Below are positions 21,127 to 28,835 of a DNA stretch of 64,000 nucleotides, one piece after another. The first letter of the stretch is position 1; each line of letters starts with the position of its first letter. Source of the stretch: Micromonospora profundi (GTDB lineage Bacteria > Actinomycetota > Actinomycetes > Mycobacteriales > Micromonosporaceae); assembly GCF_011927785.1 (NCBI RefSeq), contig NZ_JAATJK010000001.1, positions 6,388,501 through 6,452,500 on the forward strand, given 5' to 3'. The position numbers and the translations under genes were made by a program. Under the pieces are notes generated by a model that saw only the letters and a program-made list of their open reading frames with translations, did not search any database and was not told where the DNA came from.

Positions 21127-21750
21127 TCAGGCTTTTTCCGACCTACGTCGCCGCGCGGCGACGTAGCGGCGCATCTTCTCGGCAGTGCCGCAGTCGTCCA
21201 TGCTGCACCAGCGGCGACTGCGGTTCTTGCTCTCATCGTGGAAGAGGAAGCGACAGCCTCCGCATCCCTTGATCCGGTCCAGTGCTCCCGCGGTGAGGAG
21301 TTGGACCGCCGCGTGCACCACTGGCCGTAGGGGCCGGGCAAGCGTCTGGTCATCTCGCCATACCCACGCGAACGTGCTCCCGCCTTCGAGCTGCGCGTGG
21401 CCGAGAGCGTCCGCTTCGTCGTCTCGCAGCCGCGCCAGCGCGGCCGTGCTCGGCGCGCCTCCGGCGGCCAGCGGCCGGAATATCTCGTCGAGGTAGTCGC
21501 GGGTGCTCAGCGCTCGTGAAAAGGCGGCGTGGGCACCGTCTGGGTCGTTTCGCGACAGTCGGCGTAGCGCCGTCGCCTCGGTTTCGGTGAGGGTGCCCCC
21601 GTGCACGCCCCAGGCGACCAGCTCCGGATAGCCCGTGAGTACGTCGTCGTCCGAGGGGCCGACGGGTGGGCCGGTGCGGGTGTTGACGAAGTCCAGGGCG
21701 AGGTTGCCGCCCACCAGGTGCATCCGCGTCACGTCCTCGGCTGTTTCCAT
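21127..21750 (-). CDS. ABATE/CGNR-type zinc-finger regulator (second copy)
   Basis: About 207 residues. An N-terminal ABATE domain has GGNLALDFVNTRTG, and the C-terminal finger has GCGGCRFLFHDESKNRSRRWCSMDDCGTAEKMRRY split over two stretches. In this branch CGNR is replaced by CGTAEK, as in other ABATE proteins. The start is ATG 21750 (METAEDVTRMHLVGG), with TAAAGT 8 nt upstream on the minus strand, suggesting a leaderless mRNA. It is divergent from an MFS exporter 91 bp away and so probably regulates it. The gene begins just inside the chromosome side of the tRNA-Thr att copy. Confidence 0.85.
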   Translation of the reverse strand: METAEDVTRMHLVGGNLALDFVNTRTGPPVGPSDDDVLTGYPELVAWGVHGGTLTETEATALRRLSRNDPDGAHAAFSRALSTRDYLDEIFRPLAAGGAPSTAALARLRDDEADALGHAQLEGGSTFAWVWRDDQTLARPLRPVVHAAVQLLTAGALDRIKGCGGCRFLFHDESKNRSRRWCSMDDCGTAEKMRRYVAARRRRSEKA

Positions 21751-21841
21751 CAAAACCAACTTTACCAGTTGACCCTCATCGAAGGCCTCGCTAGCTTGTT
21801 TCTCGCGTAAGCAATTTAGCCGGTAACAGTTGGAGGGGTGG
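21751..21841. promoter_or_regulatory. Divergent CGNR/MFS promoter region with shared motif
   Basis: Minus strand: CTGGTAAAGTTGG (21756-21768) carries the TAAAGT -10 of the regulator. Plus strand: CCGGTAACAGTTGG (21820-21833) lies just before the exporter's ribosome-binding site. The two near-identical outward-facing motifs, plus CAACT-N5-AGTTG at 21757-21771, look like operators of one regulator. Confidence 0.45.
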
Positions 21842-23107
21842 ATGGTCCACTGGCGAGCAGTCGGAGCGCTGATCGGCTTGTCCGGCGGGACGTTCCTCTA
21901 CACCACCGCCGAGGCGCTGCCGATCGGCCTGCTGCTCCCGATGGCCGCGGACCTCGCTGTCGCACCGTCGCAAGTGGGCATGCTCGTCACCGCGTACGGC
22001 GCGGTGGTGGTTGTCGCCTCGATTCCGTTGACGGCCCTGGCCAGGAGGATTCCGCGTCGACGACTTCTGTCGGCGCTCCTGGCCGGCTTCGTCGTCAGCA
22101 CCGCGATCACTGTGTTCGCGAGTACGTTCGCGCTGCTGCTGGCGGCCAGGATGGCAACAGCGGCGACGCATGCGTTGTTCTGGGCCGTTGTGGTGCCGGC
22201 CGCGGCCGAGTTGTTCCGACCCGGGCTACGCGGTCGGGTGGTGGCGATCGTGTTCGCCGGCGGCAGCGTCGCTCTGGTCATGGGGGTGCCTGCGGGCACC
22301 TGGCTTGGTGAACGCGCGGGCTGGCGGGTGTCGTTCCTGTCGGTCGCCGGGCTCGGCGCGGTCGTGCTCGTCGCGGTGGCGTCGCTCCTGCCCTCCGCGC
22401 CGCCCGATCAGGGGCACGCCGCCCGGGGCGCTACACCCGACGTCCACCGCTTCTGGCTGCTGGTCGCTGTGGCGATCCTGACGACCGCAGGTGCCATCGC
22501 GGCCTACACCTATGTCGCCCTCTTCGTCACCGAGGTCAGCGGGTTCCCCGCCTCGGCGGTCGGGGTCATCCTGCTGGCGCGCGGTGTCGCCAGCGTGCTC
22601 GGGATCCTCGCTGTCGGAGCGGTGGTGGACCGCAGCCCGTGGCTCGCCCTGGTCGCGACCGTCGCGCTTCAGTCGGTGGCACTGCTCGGGCTGTACGCGA
22701 TCGGCCACCGCCCAACGGCTGCCGTGGGCCTGCTCGCTCTGGCCGGACTGGCGTTCGCGGCGTTCACAGCTGTGCTCGGTGGCGTCGTCCTCCAGGTGGC
22801 GCCCGGGCGCTCCGACCTCGCGGCCGCCACCGTCTCTGCCGCTGTGAACGTCGGCATCACCGGTGGCGCCCTGGTCGCAGGCCTCGCGCTGCCGAGCCAC
22901 GGCGTGCACAACACGGTGCTGCTCGGCGCCCTGCTAGGCGTCGTCGCTCTGATGGTCATCGCCGCTGGCTTCACCGGACTGGGTCGCCGCCGGCGCGTAC
23001 GCGCAGCAGCGCCGACCGCCGCAGTCCCAGTTCAGCTGACCGAGTTGTGCAGTCCTGCCGGTAGCCTGGGGTCGGGCAACGAGCCGAGCGGGACGGGGGT
23101 CCGATGA
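21842..23107 (+). CDS. MFS-family efflux transporter
   Basis: 421-residue membrane protein with 12 hydrophobic segments of the DHA1 drug/arabinose-efflux type. Loop 2-3 carries IPLTALARRIPRRRL and TM5 has a motif C-like VMGVPAGTWLGERAGWR. The start is ATG 21842 after GGAGGGG; the frame extends to TTG 21830. The stop overlaps the AraC gene start by ATGA. It probably exports a toxic compound; the substrate is unknown. Confidence 0.88.
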   Translation: MVHWRAVGALIGLSGGTFLYTTAEALPIGLLLPMAADLAVAPSQVGMLVTAYGAVVVVASIPLTALARRIPRRRLLSALLAGFVVSTAITVFASTFALLLAARMATAATHALFWAVVVPAAAELFRPGLRGRVVAIVFAGGSVALVMGVPAGTWLGERAGWRVSFLSVAGLGAVVLVAVASLLPSAPPDQGHAARGATPDVHRFWLLVAVAILTTAGAIAAYTYVALFVTEVSGFPASAVGVILLARGVASVLGILAVGAVVDRSPWLALVATVALQSVALLGLYAIGHRPTAAVGLLALAGLAFAAFTAVLGGVVLQVAPGRSDLAAATVSAAVNVGITGGALVAGLALPSHGVHNTVLLGALLGVVALMVIAAGFTGLGRRRRVRAAAPTAAVPVQLTELCSPAGSLGSGNEPSGTGVR

Positions 23108-23502
23108 GTCGCGCGGTGGAGCAGTCGAACCGGGCGATGCTGCGTGCCCGGGACGCGATGGACCGGGCGTACGCCCAGCCGTTGGACATCCCGGCGTTGG
23201 CCCGGATCGCGCACGTCTCCGAGGCCCACTTCATCCGTACGTTCCGGACCACCTTCGGCGAGACGCCGCACCGCTATCTGCAACGTCGTCGGGTGGAGCG
23301 GGCGATGTCGCTGCTCGTGGAGACCGACCGGGACGTCACCGACATCTGTTACGCGGTCGGCTTCAGCAGCCTGGGCACGTTCAGCCGCACGTTCCGGCAG
23401 ATCGTCGGGGAGTCACCCACGAGCTTCCGTCAACGGGCGACACCGACCAATGTGCCGTCCTGCTTCACCAAGGCGTGGACCAGACCTGTCAGTTTTGGAT
23501 AA
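23104..23502 (+). CDS. AraC-family regulator (DNA-binding domain only)
   Basis: 132 residues, essentially just the double-HTH AraC domain: ALARIAHVSEAHFIRTFR then DVTDICYAVGFSSLGTFSRTFR. There is no N-terminal effector domain. It is translationally coupled to the MFS exporter by a 4-nt ATGA overlap and followed by a VOC protein gene 35 bp on. Single-domain AraC proteins next to a VOC gene are common in actinomycetes. It may sense the same compound as the exporter and VOC protein. Confidence 0.87.
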   Translation: MSRAVEQSNRAMLRARDAMDRAYAQPLDIPALARIAHVSEAHFIRTFRTTFGETPHRYLQRRRVERAMSLLVETDRDVTDICYAVGFSSLGTFSRTFRQIVGESPTSFRQRATPTNVPSCFTKAWTRPVSFG

Positions 23503-23537
23503 GCAGCAGCTCAGGGGCGACCTCTAACGTCATGGGC

Positions 23538-23957
23538 ATGACGATGAACGCGATCAGCCGCTCCCAGATCTACGTCCTGGACCAGGACGAGGCACTCGAC
23601 TTCTACGTGAACAAGCTCGGCATGGAGGTCAACACCGACCAGGACCTCGGGTTCATGCGGTGGTTGACCGTCAACCTGCCCGGCGACCCCGAGCGGGAGA
23701 TCCTGCTGGAGAAGCCGGGCCCGCCGGCACTGGACCCGGCCACCGCCGAGCAGGTCCGGGAGCTGCTCACCAAGGGCGCCCTGGGCGGATACCTCTTCAT
23801 GACCACTGACGACGCCCGCAAGACGCACGAGGATCTCGTGGCGAAGGGTGTCGAGATCACCGACGAGCCGACCGAGCGTCCGTACGGGATCGACTTCGGT
23901 ATCCGGGATCCGTTCGGCAACCGGATCCGCATCGGCCAGATGTTCCCCCGGTCGTAG
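23538..23957 (+). CDS. VOC-family (glyoxalase/bleomycin-resistance fold) protein
   Basis: 139 residues with two beta-alpha-beta-beta-beta halves: SQIYVLDQDEALDFYVNKLGMEV and GIRDPFGNRIRIGQ. It is a metal-binding lyase, dioxygenase or sequestering protein; the substrate is unknown. ATG 23538 is chosen because TAACGT at 23525-23530 lies 7 nt upstream (leaderless). ATG 23532 is an alternative. A strong terminator follows. It sits after the MFS-AraC pair and may be part of the same detoxification response. Confidence 0.85.
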   Translation: MTMNAISRSQIYVLDQDEALDFYVNKLGMEVNTDQDLGFMRWLTVNLPGDPEREILLEKPGPPALDPATAEQVRELLTKGALGGYLFMTTDDARKTHEDLVAKGVEITDEPTERPYGIDFGIRDPFGNRIRIGQMFPRS

Positions 23958-23965
23958 GGGCGAGC

Positions 23966-24006
23966 CACAGCGGAGGGCGCGGGGCGATCCCGCGCCCTCC
24001 GCTGTG
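23966..24006 (+). terminator. 18-bp hairpin terminator after the VOC gene
   Basis: CACAGCGGAGGGCGCGGG pairs perfectly with 23989-24006 around the loop GCGAT, starting 8 nt after the stop codon. Confidence 0.9.
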
Positions 24007-24020
24007 TTGGGGTGTGGGGT

Positions 24021-24650
24021 ATGCGGACACGGCTGCTGTACCTGACCCGACACGGCGAGCAGGATCTGACCGGGCCGGGCGAGCCGGACACCGGCCTGTC
24101 GGAGCGCGGTCGGCGGCAGGCCGCGTTGCTCGGCGAGCGGCTGCGGGGCCGCTCGTTCGCCGCCGTCCACCACGGGCCGCTGCTCCGGGCCGCCCAGACC
24201 GCCGAGCTGGTCGCGCAGTCGCTGCCCGAGGTCCCGGTGTACGCCACGGAGCTGGCCGGTGACCACCTGCCGCACGACACGGATCCGGCTGGCCTGCCGC
24301 AGGCGTACGCCGAATTCCTTGCCGGGTTCTCGGCGGCCGAGAGGGCCGACGGGCCGCGGGTGACGGCGGCGGCGGTGCGGCGGTTCGCCGGCCCGGTCAG
24401 CGCGCAGGCCGCCGGGGACGAGCCGGTTCGTGAGCTGGTCGTGACGCACAACTTCCTGATCGCCTGGCTGGTGCGGCACGCCCTCGACGCGCCGGAGCGC
24501 CGGTGGCTGGGTTTGAACCTGCACAACGCGGGTCTGACAGTGATCCGGTACGGCCCTGCGGGGCCGCCGAGCCTGGTCGCCGTCAACGACGTGGCGCACC
24601 TGCCTCTGGAGTTGCGGGGCACCGGCCTGCCGGCGGACTACCTGGTCTGA
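24021..24650 (+). CDS. Histidine phosphatase family protein
   Basis: 209 residues of the phosphoglycerate-mutase-like superfamily. The phosphorylated His is in LTRHGEQDL, with GLSERGRRQA after it, and the second catalytic His is in VVTHNFLIAWLVRHAL. The substrate is unknown. ATG 24021 is the family-like start (MRTRLLYLTRHGE); GTG 24012 is in frame. The 3' end overlaps the convergent lipoprotein gene by 13 bp. Confidence 0.88.
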   Translation: MRTRLLYLTRHGEQDLTGPGEPDTGLSERGRRQAALLGERLRGRSFAAVHHGPLLRAAQTAELVAQSLPEVPVYATELAGDHLPHDTDPAGLPQAYAEFLAGFSAAERADGPRVTAAAVRRFAGPVSAQAAGDEPVRELVVTHNFLIAWLVRHALDAPERRWLGLNLHNAGLTVIRYGPAGPPSLVAVNDVAHLPLELRGTGLPADYLV

Positions 24651-25195
24651 GTGTCGGTGGCGCGCAGCAGCAGTTCGACGAGCGCGCGGGTTGCCGGCGG
24701 TGGTGCGGGGTCGGCGGGGCAGTCGACGTACCCGGTCTCGATGGTGCCGACGGTCAACCGGTAGCTGAAGGCGTCGGCGCAGCTTGTCGTGCTCGTGCCC
24801 TGGCGGGCCTCGGTGGTGAGCCGGGGGTCGGCGGCGAGCCCGCGTAGGCGACCGAGGTCGGCGGGGGCGAGTTGGCCGGTACGCCGGCTGCCGGCCCGGT
24901 CCACAGCCGTCCACCGGCCGTCCGGCTCGACTGTCACCTGGTCGCCGCGACCGGCGAAGCCGCCGGAGCGGAACAGCAGCACGCGCGCGGGCGAGCTGTC
25001 GGTGGCACCGGAGGCGGTCGGTGTGGGTGCCGCGGTGGCGGGGACAGCGGACGGCGGAACGGCCGTGGCCGTGGTGCCGTCGGCGGTGGTCGACGGCTGA
25101 GCCTGGGGGGTGTCGGCCTGGTCGGTGCTGGTGCAGCCGACCAGGAAAGCGGCCAGGAGCGCGATCGTGGCACCGGCTGTCGAGGCGGGTCTCAT
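24638..25195 (-). CDS. Lipoprotein with emfourin-like protease-inhibitor domain
   Basis: 185 residues. The signal peptide ends in a lipobox (AAFLVGC, Cys about residue 21), so the protein is anchored to the outer face of the membrane. A Thr/Ala/Pro-rich linker precedes a domain with FRSGGFAGRGDQVTVEPDG, LAPADLGRLRGLA, SYRLTVG and PPPATRALVELLLRA. This SGGFAG...L-x-x-L...ALVELLLR layout resembles emfourin, the inhibitor of M4 proteases such as protealysin. The resemblance is by eye. Two extra Cys (SCADAF, YVDCPAD) could form a disulfide. The gene is divergent from an M4 protease gene 168 bp away. An in-frame ATG at 25246 is an alternative start. Confidence 0.65.
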   Translation of the reverse strand: MRPASTAGATIALLAAFLVGCTSTDQADTPQAQPSTTADGTTATAVPPSAVPATAAPTPTASGATDSSPARVLLFRSGGFAGRGDQVTVEPDGRWTAVDRAGSRRTGQLAPADLGRLRGLAADPRLTTEARQGTSTTSCADAFSYRLTVGTIETGYVDCPADPAPPPATRALVELLLRATDTQTR

Positions 25196-25363
25196 GTCCG
25201 TCGGACGCGCGAGGTGGGTCGTTGGTTCCCTTGTCAAGGCACTCATCCGTTCGGCCAGTGTCGATGTCTGAGAACGGTTCAGCTCTTCTCTTTTCGTCGA
25301 CACATGGCTATATCTACATGCGTGACTACCCCCGTCACACTCTTTCTCCTTCCAGGAGGGCAC

Positions 25364-27751
25364 GTGAAAAGATCCGTCGCCGCCGTCAGCGCAGCGCTGC
25401 TCACCAGCGGCCTGCTGACCTGTGTCGCCACCGCGGCACAAGCGGCTCCACCCACCGCCCCCGCGCCGGGCGCCTCCGCCGCGGCCCAGGCGGCGAGCGT
25501 CCTGCGAACGAACCCCGGCGCAGTCCAGGGTTCGAGCGCCGAGTCCTACCAGGTGCAGAGCACCAAGGTGGACGCCTCCGGCGCGGCGCACACCCGTTAC
25601 ACCCGGACCTACCAGGGCCTTCGGGTGTACGGCGGTGACTTCGTCATCCACACCGCACCCAACGGCACCTACGCCGGCAGTTCCGTCGGACTCGCCGCAC
25701 CGCTGACCGTCGCCACCACGGCCAAGGTCACCGCCGACGCGGCAAAGAAGGCCGCCCGCGCCGAATTCACCGGCAAGGCGGAAGCGGTAGGCGCACCCGA
25801 GCTGTTCGTCGACGCCAGCTCCGGCAAGGGTCGACTCGCCTGGGAGACTGTGGTCAGCGGCTGGCAGCCCGACGGGCAGACCCCGTCCCGGCTGCACGTC
25901 ATCACCGACGCCGTCACCGGCGCGGCAGTGGGGTCGTACGACGAGATCGAGTCGGTGGTCGGCAGTGGCCAGGGCATCTACAGCGGCTCGGTCAGCATCG
26001 ACACGACGCTCTCCGGCAGCACGTACCAGATGATCGACCCGTCGCACGGCAACGGCCGTACCTGCGACATGAACAACGGCACGTCCTCCTGCACCACACT
26101 TACCGACGCCGACAACGCGTGGGGCACCGGTGCCGCCTCCAACCGGCAGTCTGCCGCTGTTGACGCGCACTTCGGCGCAGCCAAGACGTTCGACTACTTC
26201 AAGAACGTGCACGGCCGCAACGGCATCTTCGGCAACGGCAACGGCGTGCCGAGCCGGGTGCACTACGGCAACAACTACGTCAACGCCTTCTGGGACGGCG
26301 CCCAGATGACCTACGGCGACGGCTCGGGCAACTCCCGGCCGCTCGTCTCGCTGGACGTGGCCGGGCACGAGATGAGCCACGGCGTCACCGAGGCGCTGGC
26401 CGGCCTGGTCTACTCCGGCGAGTCCGGTGGCCTCAACGAGGCCACAAGCGACATCTTCGGCAACATGGTGGAGTTCTACGCCGCCGCGCCGAGCGACCCG
26501 GGCGACTACCAGGTCGGTGAGAAGATCAACATCAATGGCAACGGTACGCCGCTGCGCTACATGTACAACCCGTCGCTGGACGGCTCGTCCGACAGCTGCT
26601 GGTCCACCAGCACGAAGAACAAGGACGTGCACTACTCCTCCGGCGTCGCCAACCACTTCTTCTTCAACCTCGCAGAGGGCACGGGCGCCACGTCGTACGG
26701 CACCTCTCCCGTCTGCGGCTCCGCTCCCGCGGTGACAGGCATCGGCCGGGTCAAGGCCGAGAAGATCTGGTACCGGGCGCTGGACGTCTACTTCACCTCC
26801 AACACGTCGTACGTCAACACCAGCAACCCGGCGAACACCGCCCGCGCCTACAGCCTGCGGGCGGCCACCGACCTGTACGGCAGCTGCTCCACCGAGTACA
26901 AGGCCGTGCAGGCCGCCTGGACCGCGGTGAACGTGGCCGGCAGCGACTCGAACTGCTCGACCGGAAACGACTTCTCGGTGTCGCTCTCGCCGACCGCCGG
27001 CTCGGTCAACCCGGGCAGCTCGGTCTCCACCACCGTGGCGACCGCCACCACCAGCGGTACGGCGCAGACCGTGACGTTCTCCGCGTCGGGCCTGCCCAGC
27101 GGGGCGACCGCCGCGTTCAGCCCCGCCTCGGTGACCTCGGGCGCCTCGTCCACCCTCACCATCAGCACCTCGGCGAGCACCTCACCCGGCACCTACTCGA
27201 TCACCGTCAACGGTGCCGGGGCTGTCACCCGCAGCGCCACGTACTCGCTGACAGTGAACGGCACCGGTGGCGGCTGCACCGCGCCGGGCCAGAAGCTGGC
27301 CAACCCGGGCTTCGAGTCCGGCGCGACCGGCTGGACGGCCAGCTCCGGCGTCATCACCAACTCCAGCAGTCAGGCGGCCCGCACCGGGTCGTACAAGGCG
27401 TGGCTGAACGGGTACGGCAGCACCCGCACCGAGACGCTCGCCCAGTCGGTGAGCCTGCCGGCCGGTTGCTCGTCGTACGCGTTCAGCTTCTGGCTGCGCA
27501 TCAGCTCCGCCGAGACCACCACCAGCGTGGCTTACGACAAGCTCAACGTGCAGGTGCTCAACTCGAGCGGAACCGTTCTGGCCACCCTGGCGACCTACTC
27601 GAACCTGAACAAGGGCACCAGTTACAGCCAGAAGTCCTTCTCCCTGGCCGCGTACGCCGGCCAGACCGTCAGCCTGAAGTTCACCGGCATCGAGGACTCC
27701 TCGCTGCAGACGTCCTTCGTGGTCGACGACACGGCGCTCAACGTCTCCTGA
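25364..27751 (+). CDS. Secreted thermolysin-like (M4) zinc metalloprotease
   Basis: 795 residues. A signal peptide (KRSVAAVSAALLTSGLLTCVATAAQA) is followed by an FTP/PepSY propeptide (to about 200) and the M4 domain. The zinc site is VAGHEMSHGVTEALAGL (HExxH), with the third ligand Glu in GGLNEATSD and the catalytic His in YSSGVANHFFF. C-terminal to the enzyme are a Thr/Ser-rich Ig-like domain (VTFSASGLPSGATAAFSP) and a jelly-roll-type domain beginning LANPGFESGATGW. These probably bind substrate or the cell surface. GTG 25364 is preceded by AGGAGG. The neighbouring divergent lipoprotein is a candidate inhibitor. A terminator follows at 27772-27804. Confidence 0.93.
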   Translation: MKRSVAAVSAALLTSGLLTCVATAAQAAPPTAPAPGASAAAQAASVLRTNPGAVQGSSAESYQVQSTKVDASGAAHTRYTRTYQGLRVYGGDFVIHTAPNGTYAGSSVGLAAPLTVATTAKVTADAAKKAARAEFTGKAEAVGAPELFVDASSGKGRLAWETVVSGWQPDGQTPSRLHVITDAVTGAAVGSYDEIESVVGSGQGIYSGSVSIDTTLSGSTYQMIDPSHGNGRTCDMNNGTSSCTTLTDADNAWGTGAASNRQSAAVDAHFGAAKTFDYFKNVHGRNGIFGNGNGVPSRVHYGNNYVNAFWDGAQMTYGDGSGNSRPLVSLDVAGHEMSHGVTEALAGLVYSGESGGLNEATSDIFGNMVEFYAAAPSDPGDYQVGEKININGNGTPLRYMYNPSLDGSSDSCWSTSTKNKDVHYSSGVANHFFFNLAEGTGATSYGTSPVCGSAPAVTGIGRVKAEKIWYRALDVYFTSNTSYVNTSNPANTARAYSLRAATDLYGSCSTEYKAVQAAWTAVNVAGSDSNCSTGNDFSVSLSPTAGSVNPGSSVSTTVATATTSGTAQTVTFSASGLPSGATAAFSPASVTSGASSTLTISTSASTSPGTYSITVNGAGAVTRSATYSLTVNGTGGGCTAPGQKLANPGFESGATGWTASSGVITNSSSQAARTGSYKAWLNGYGSTRTETLAQSVSLPAGCSSYAFSFWLRISSAETTTSVAYDKLNVQVLNSSGTVLATLATYSNLNKGTSYSQKSFSLAAYAGQTVSLKFTGIEDSSLQTSFVVDDTALNVS

Positions 27752-27771
27752 CCTGAGCTGACACGCAAGGG

Positions 27772-27804
27772 CCCGGCGGCCACCCCTCACGGGTGGTCGC
27801 CGGG
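27772..27804 (+). terminator. Hairpin after the M4 protease
   Basis: CCCGGCGGCCACCC (27772-27785) pairs with 27791-27804 over 14 bp with one G-T pair and a 5-nt loop, 20 nt after the stop codon. Confidence 0.8.
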
Positions 27805-27894
27805 TCCGCGCCGTTATGGTCGCCGCACCGCCGTGTGCCGGCGGGTCGGATCGGCGGCGTACGCCCCCGGACGGCTGACGCGGAAGGGGTGGAC

Positions 27895-28662
27895 GTGTCG
27901 GACGCGGAGTTGACAGTCGAGGTGACCGGTCCGGTGGCGACCGTGGTGATCCACAACCCGGCTCGCCGTAACGCGATGACGGCGGCCATGTGGCGGCAGT
28001 TGCCCGAGCTGCTCGACCGGTTGGAGCCCGACCCCGACGTACGCACGCTGGTGCTCACCGGCGCGGGCGACGCCTTCTGCGCCGGCGCCGACCTCGGTGA
28101 CCTGGCCGAACTGCTGGACGCGGGCGACGCTAGCATCGCGGTGACAGCCGAGGAACGCCTGGCCAGTTTCGCCAAGCCGACGGTGGCGGCCATCCGGGGT
28201 GCCTGCGTCGGAGGTGGCGCCCAGCTCGCGGTGGCCTGCGACCTGCGGATAGCGGCGGACGACGCCCGGTTCGGCGTACCGCCGGCCCGGCTCGGCCTGG
28301 TCTATCCGGCCCCCACCACCCGCCGGCTGGCCCGGCTGGTCGGCCCATCCGCCGCCAAGCACCTCCTGTTCACCGCCGACCTCGTCGACGCCGAACGTGC
28401 CCTGCGGATCGGCCTGGTCGACGAGGTACTGCCCGCCGGCCAGCTCGCCGCGCGGGTGGACGAACTCACGGCCACGATCGCCCAGCGCTCGCCGCTGAGC
28501 GTCGCAGCAGCCAAGGAGATCGTCGACGACCGGGCCGGACCGGCGCGGATCGCCTGGTGGCACCGGAAGGTCGTGACCACCGGCGAGGCCCGGGAGGGCG
28601 TGGCGGCGGTCGCCGAACGCCGGACGCCCCGCTTCGCCTGGCATGCCCCGACCGACAACTGA
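27895..28662 (+). CDS. Enoyl-CoA hydratase/isomerase family protein
   Basis: 255-residue crotonase-fold enzyme. The oxyanion-hole segments are visible: NPARRNAMTAAMW and FCAGADLGDL, then RGACVGGGAQLAVACDLRIA and PPARLGLVYP. The Glu in the second catalytic segment of classical hydratases is not obvious here, so it may be an isomerase or another crotonase. GTG 27895 has AAGGGG 5 nt upstream; GTG 27889 is an alternative. It is a single gene. Confidence 0.87.
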   Translation: MSDAELTVEVTGPVATVVIHNPARRNAMTAAMWRQLPELLDRLEPDPDVRTLVLTGAGDAFCAGADLGDLAELLDAGDASIAVTAEERLASFAKPTVAAIRGACVGGGAQLAVACDLRIAADDARFGVPPARLGLVYPAPTTRRLARLVGPSAAKHLLFTADLVDAERALRIGLVDEVLPAGQLAARVDELTATIAQRSPLSVAAAKEIVDDRAGPARIAWWHRKVVTTGEAREGVAAVAERRTPRFAWHAPTDN

Positions 28663-28835
28663 GCGTCTCGGCTGCGGCGGCGGGTGCTGGACGGAGTGGG
28701 CACCTGCCGGGCCGCCGGAGCCTTTCCGCGAGTTCTGCCAGACCTGACCGCCCGACGGCCGCCGTCGATTTCACGTATTGCGAAACCTCGATCCTGGGTG
28801 GTGTCGGCTCGGGCCTGTGCGGCAGGCTGTCGGTC

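Noticed and set aside
25247..26656. Upstream part of a 672-residue minus-strand ORF including the lipoprotein frame
   Set aside because: Only the last ~185-200 codons look like protein (signal peptide and inhibitor-like domain); the remainder is antisense to the M4 protease gene.
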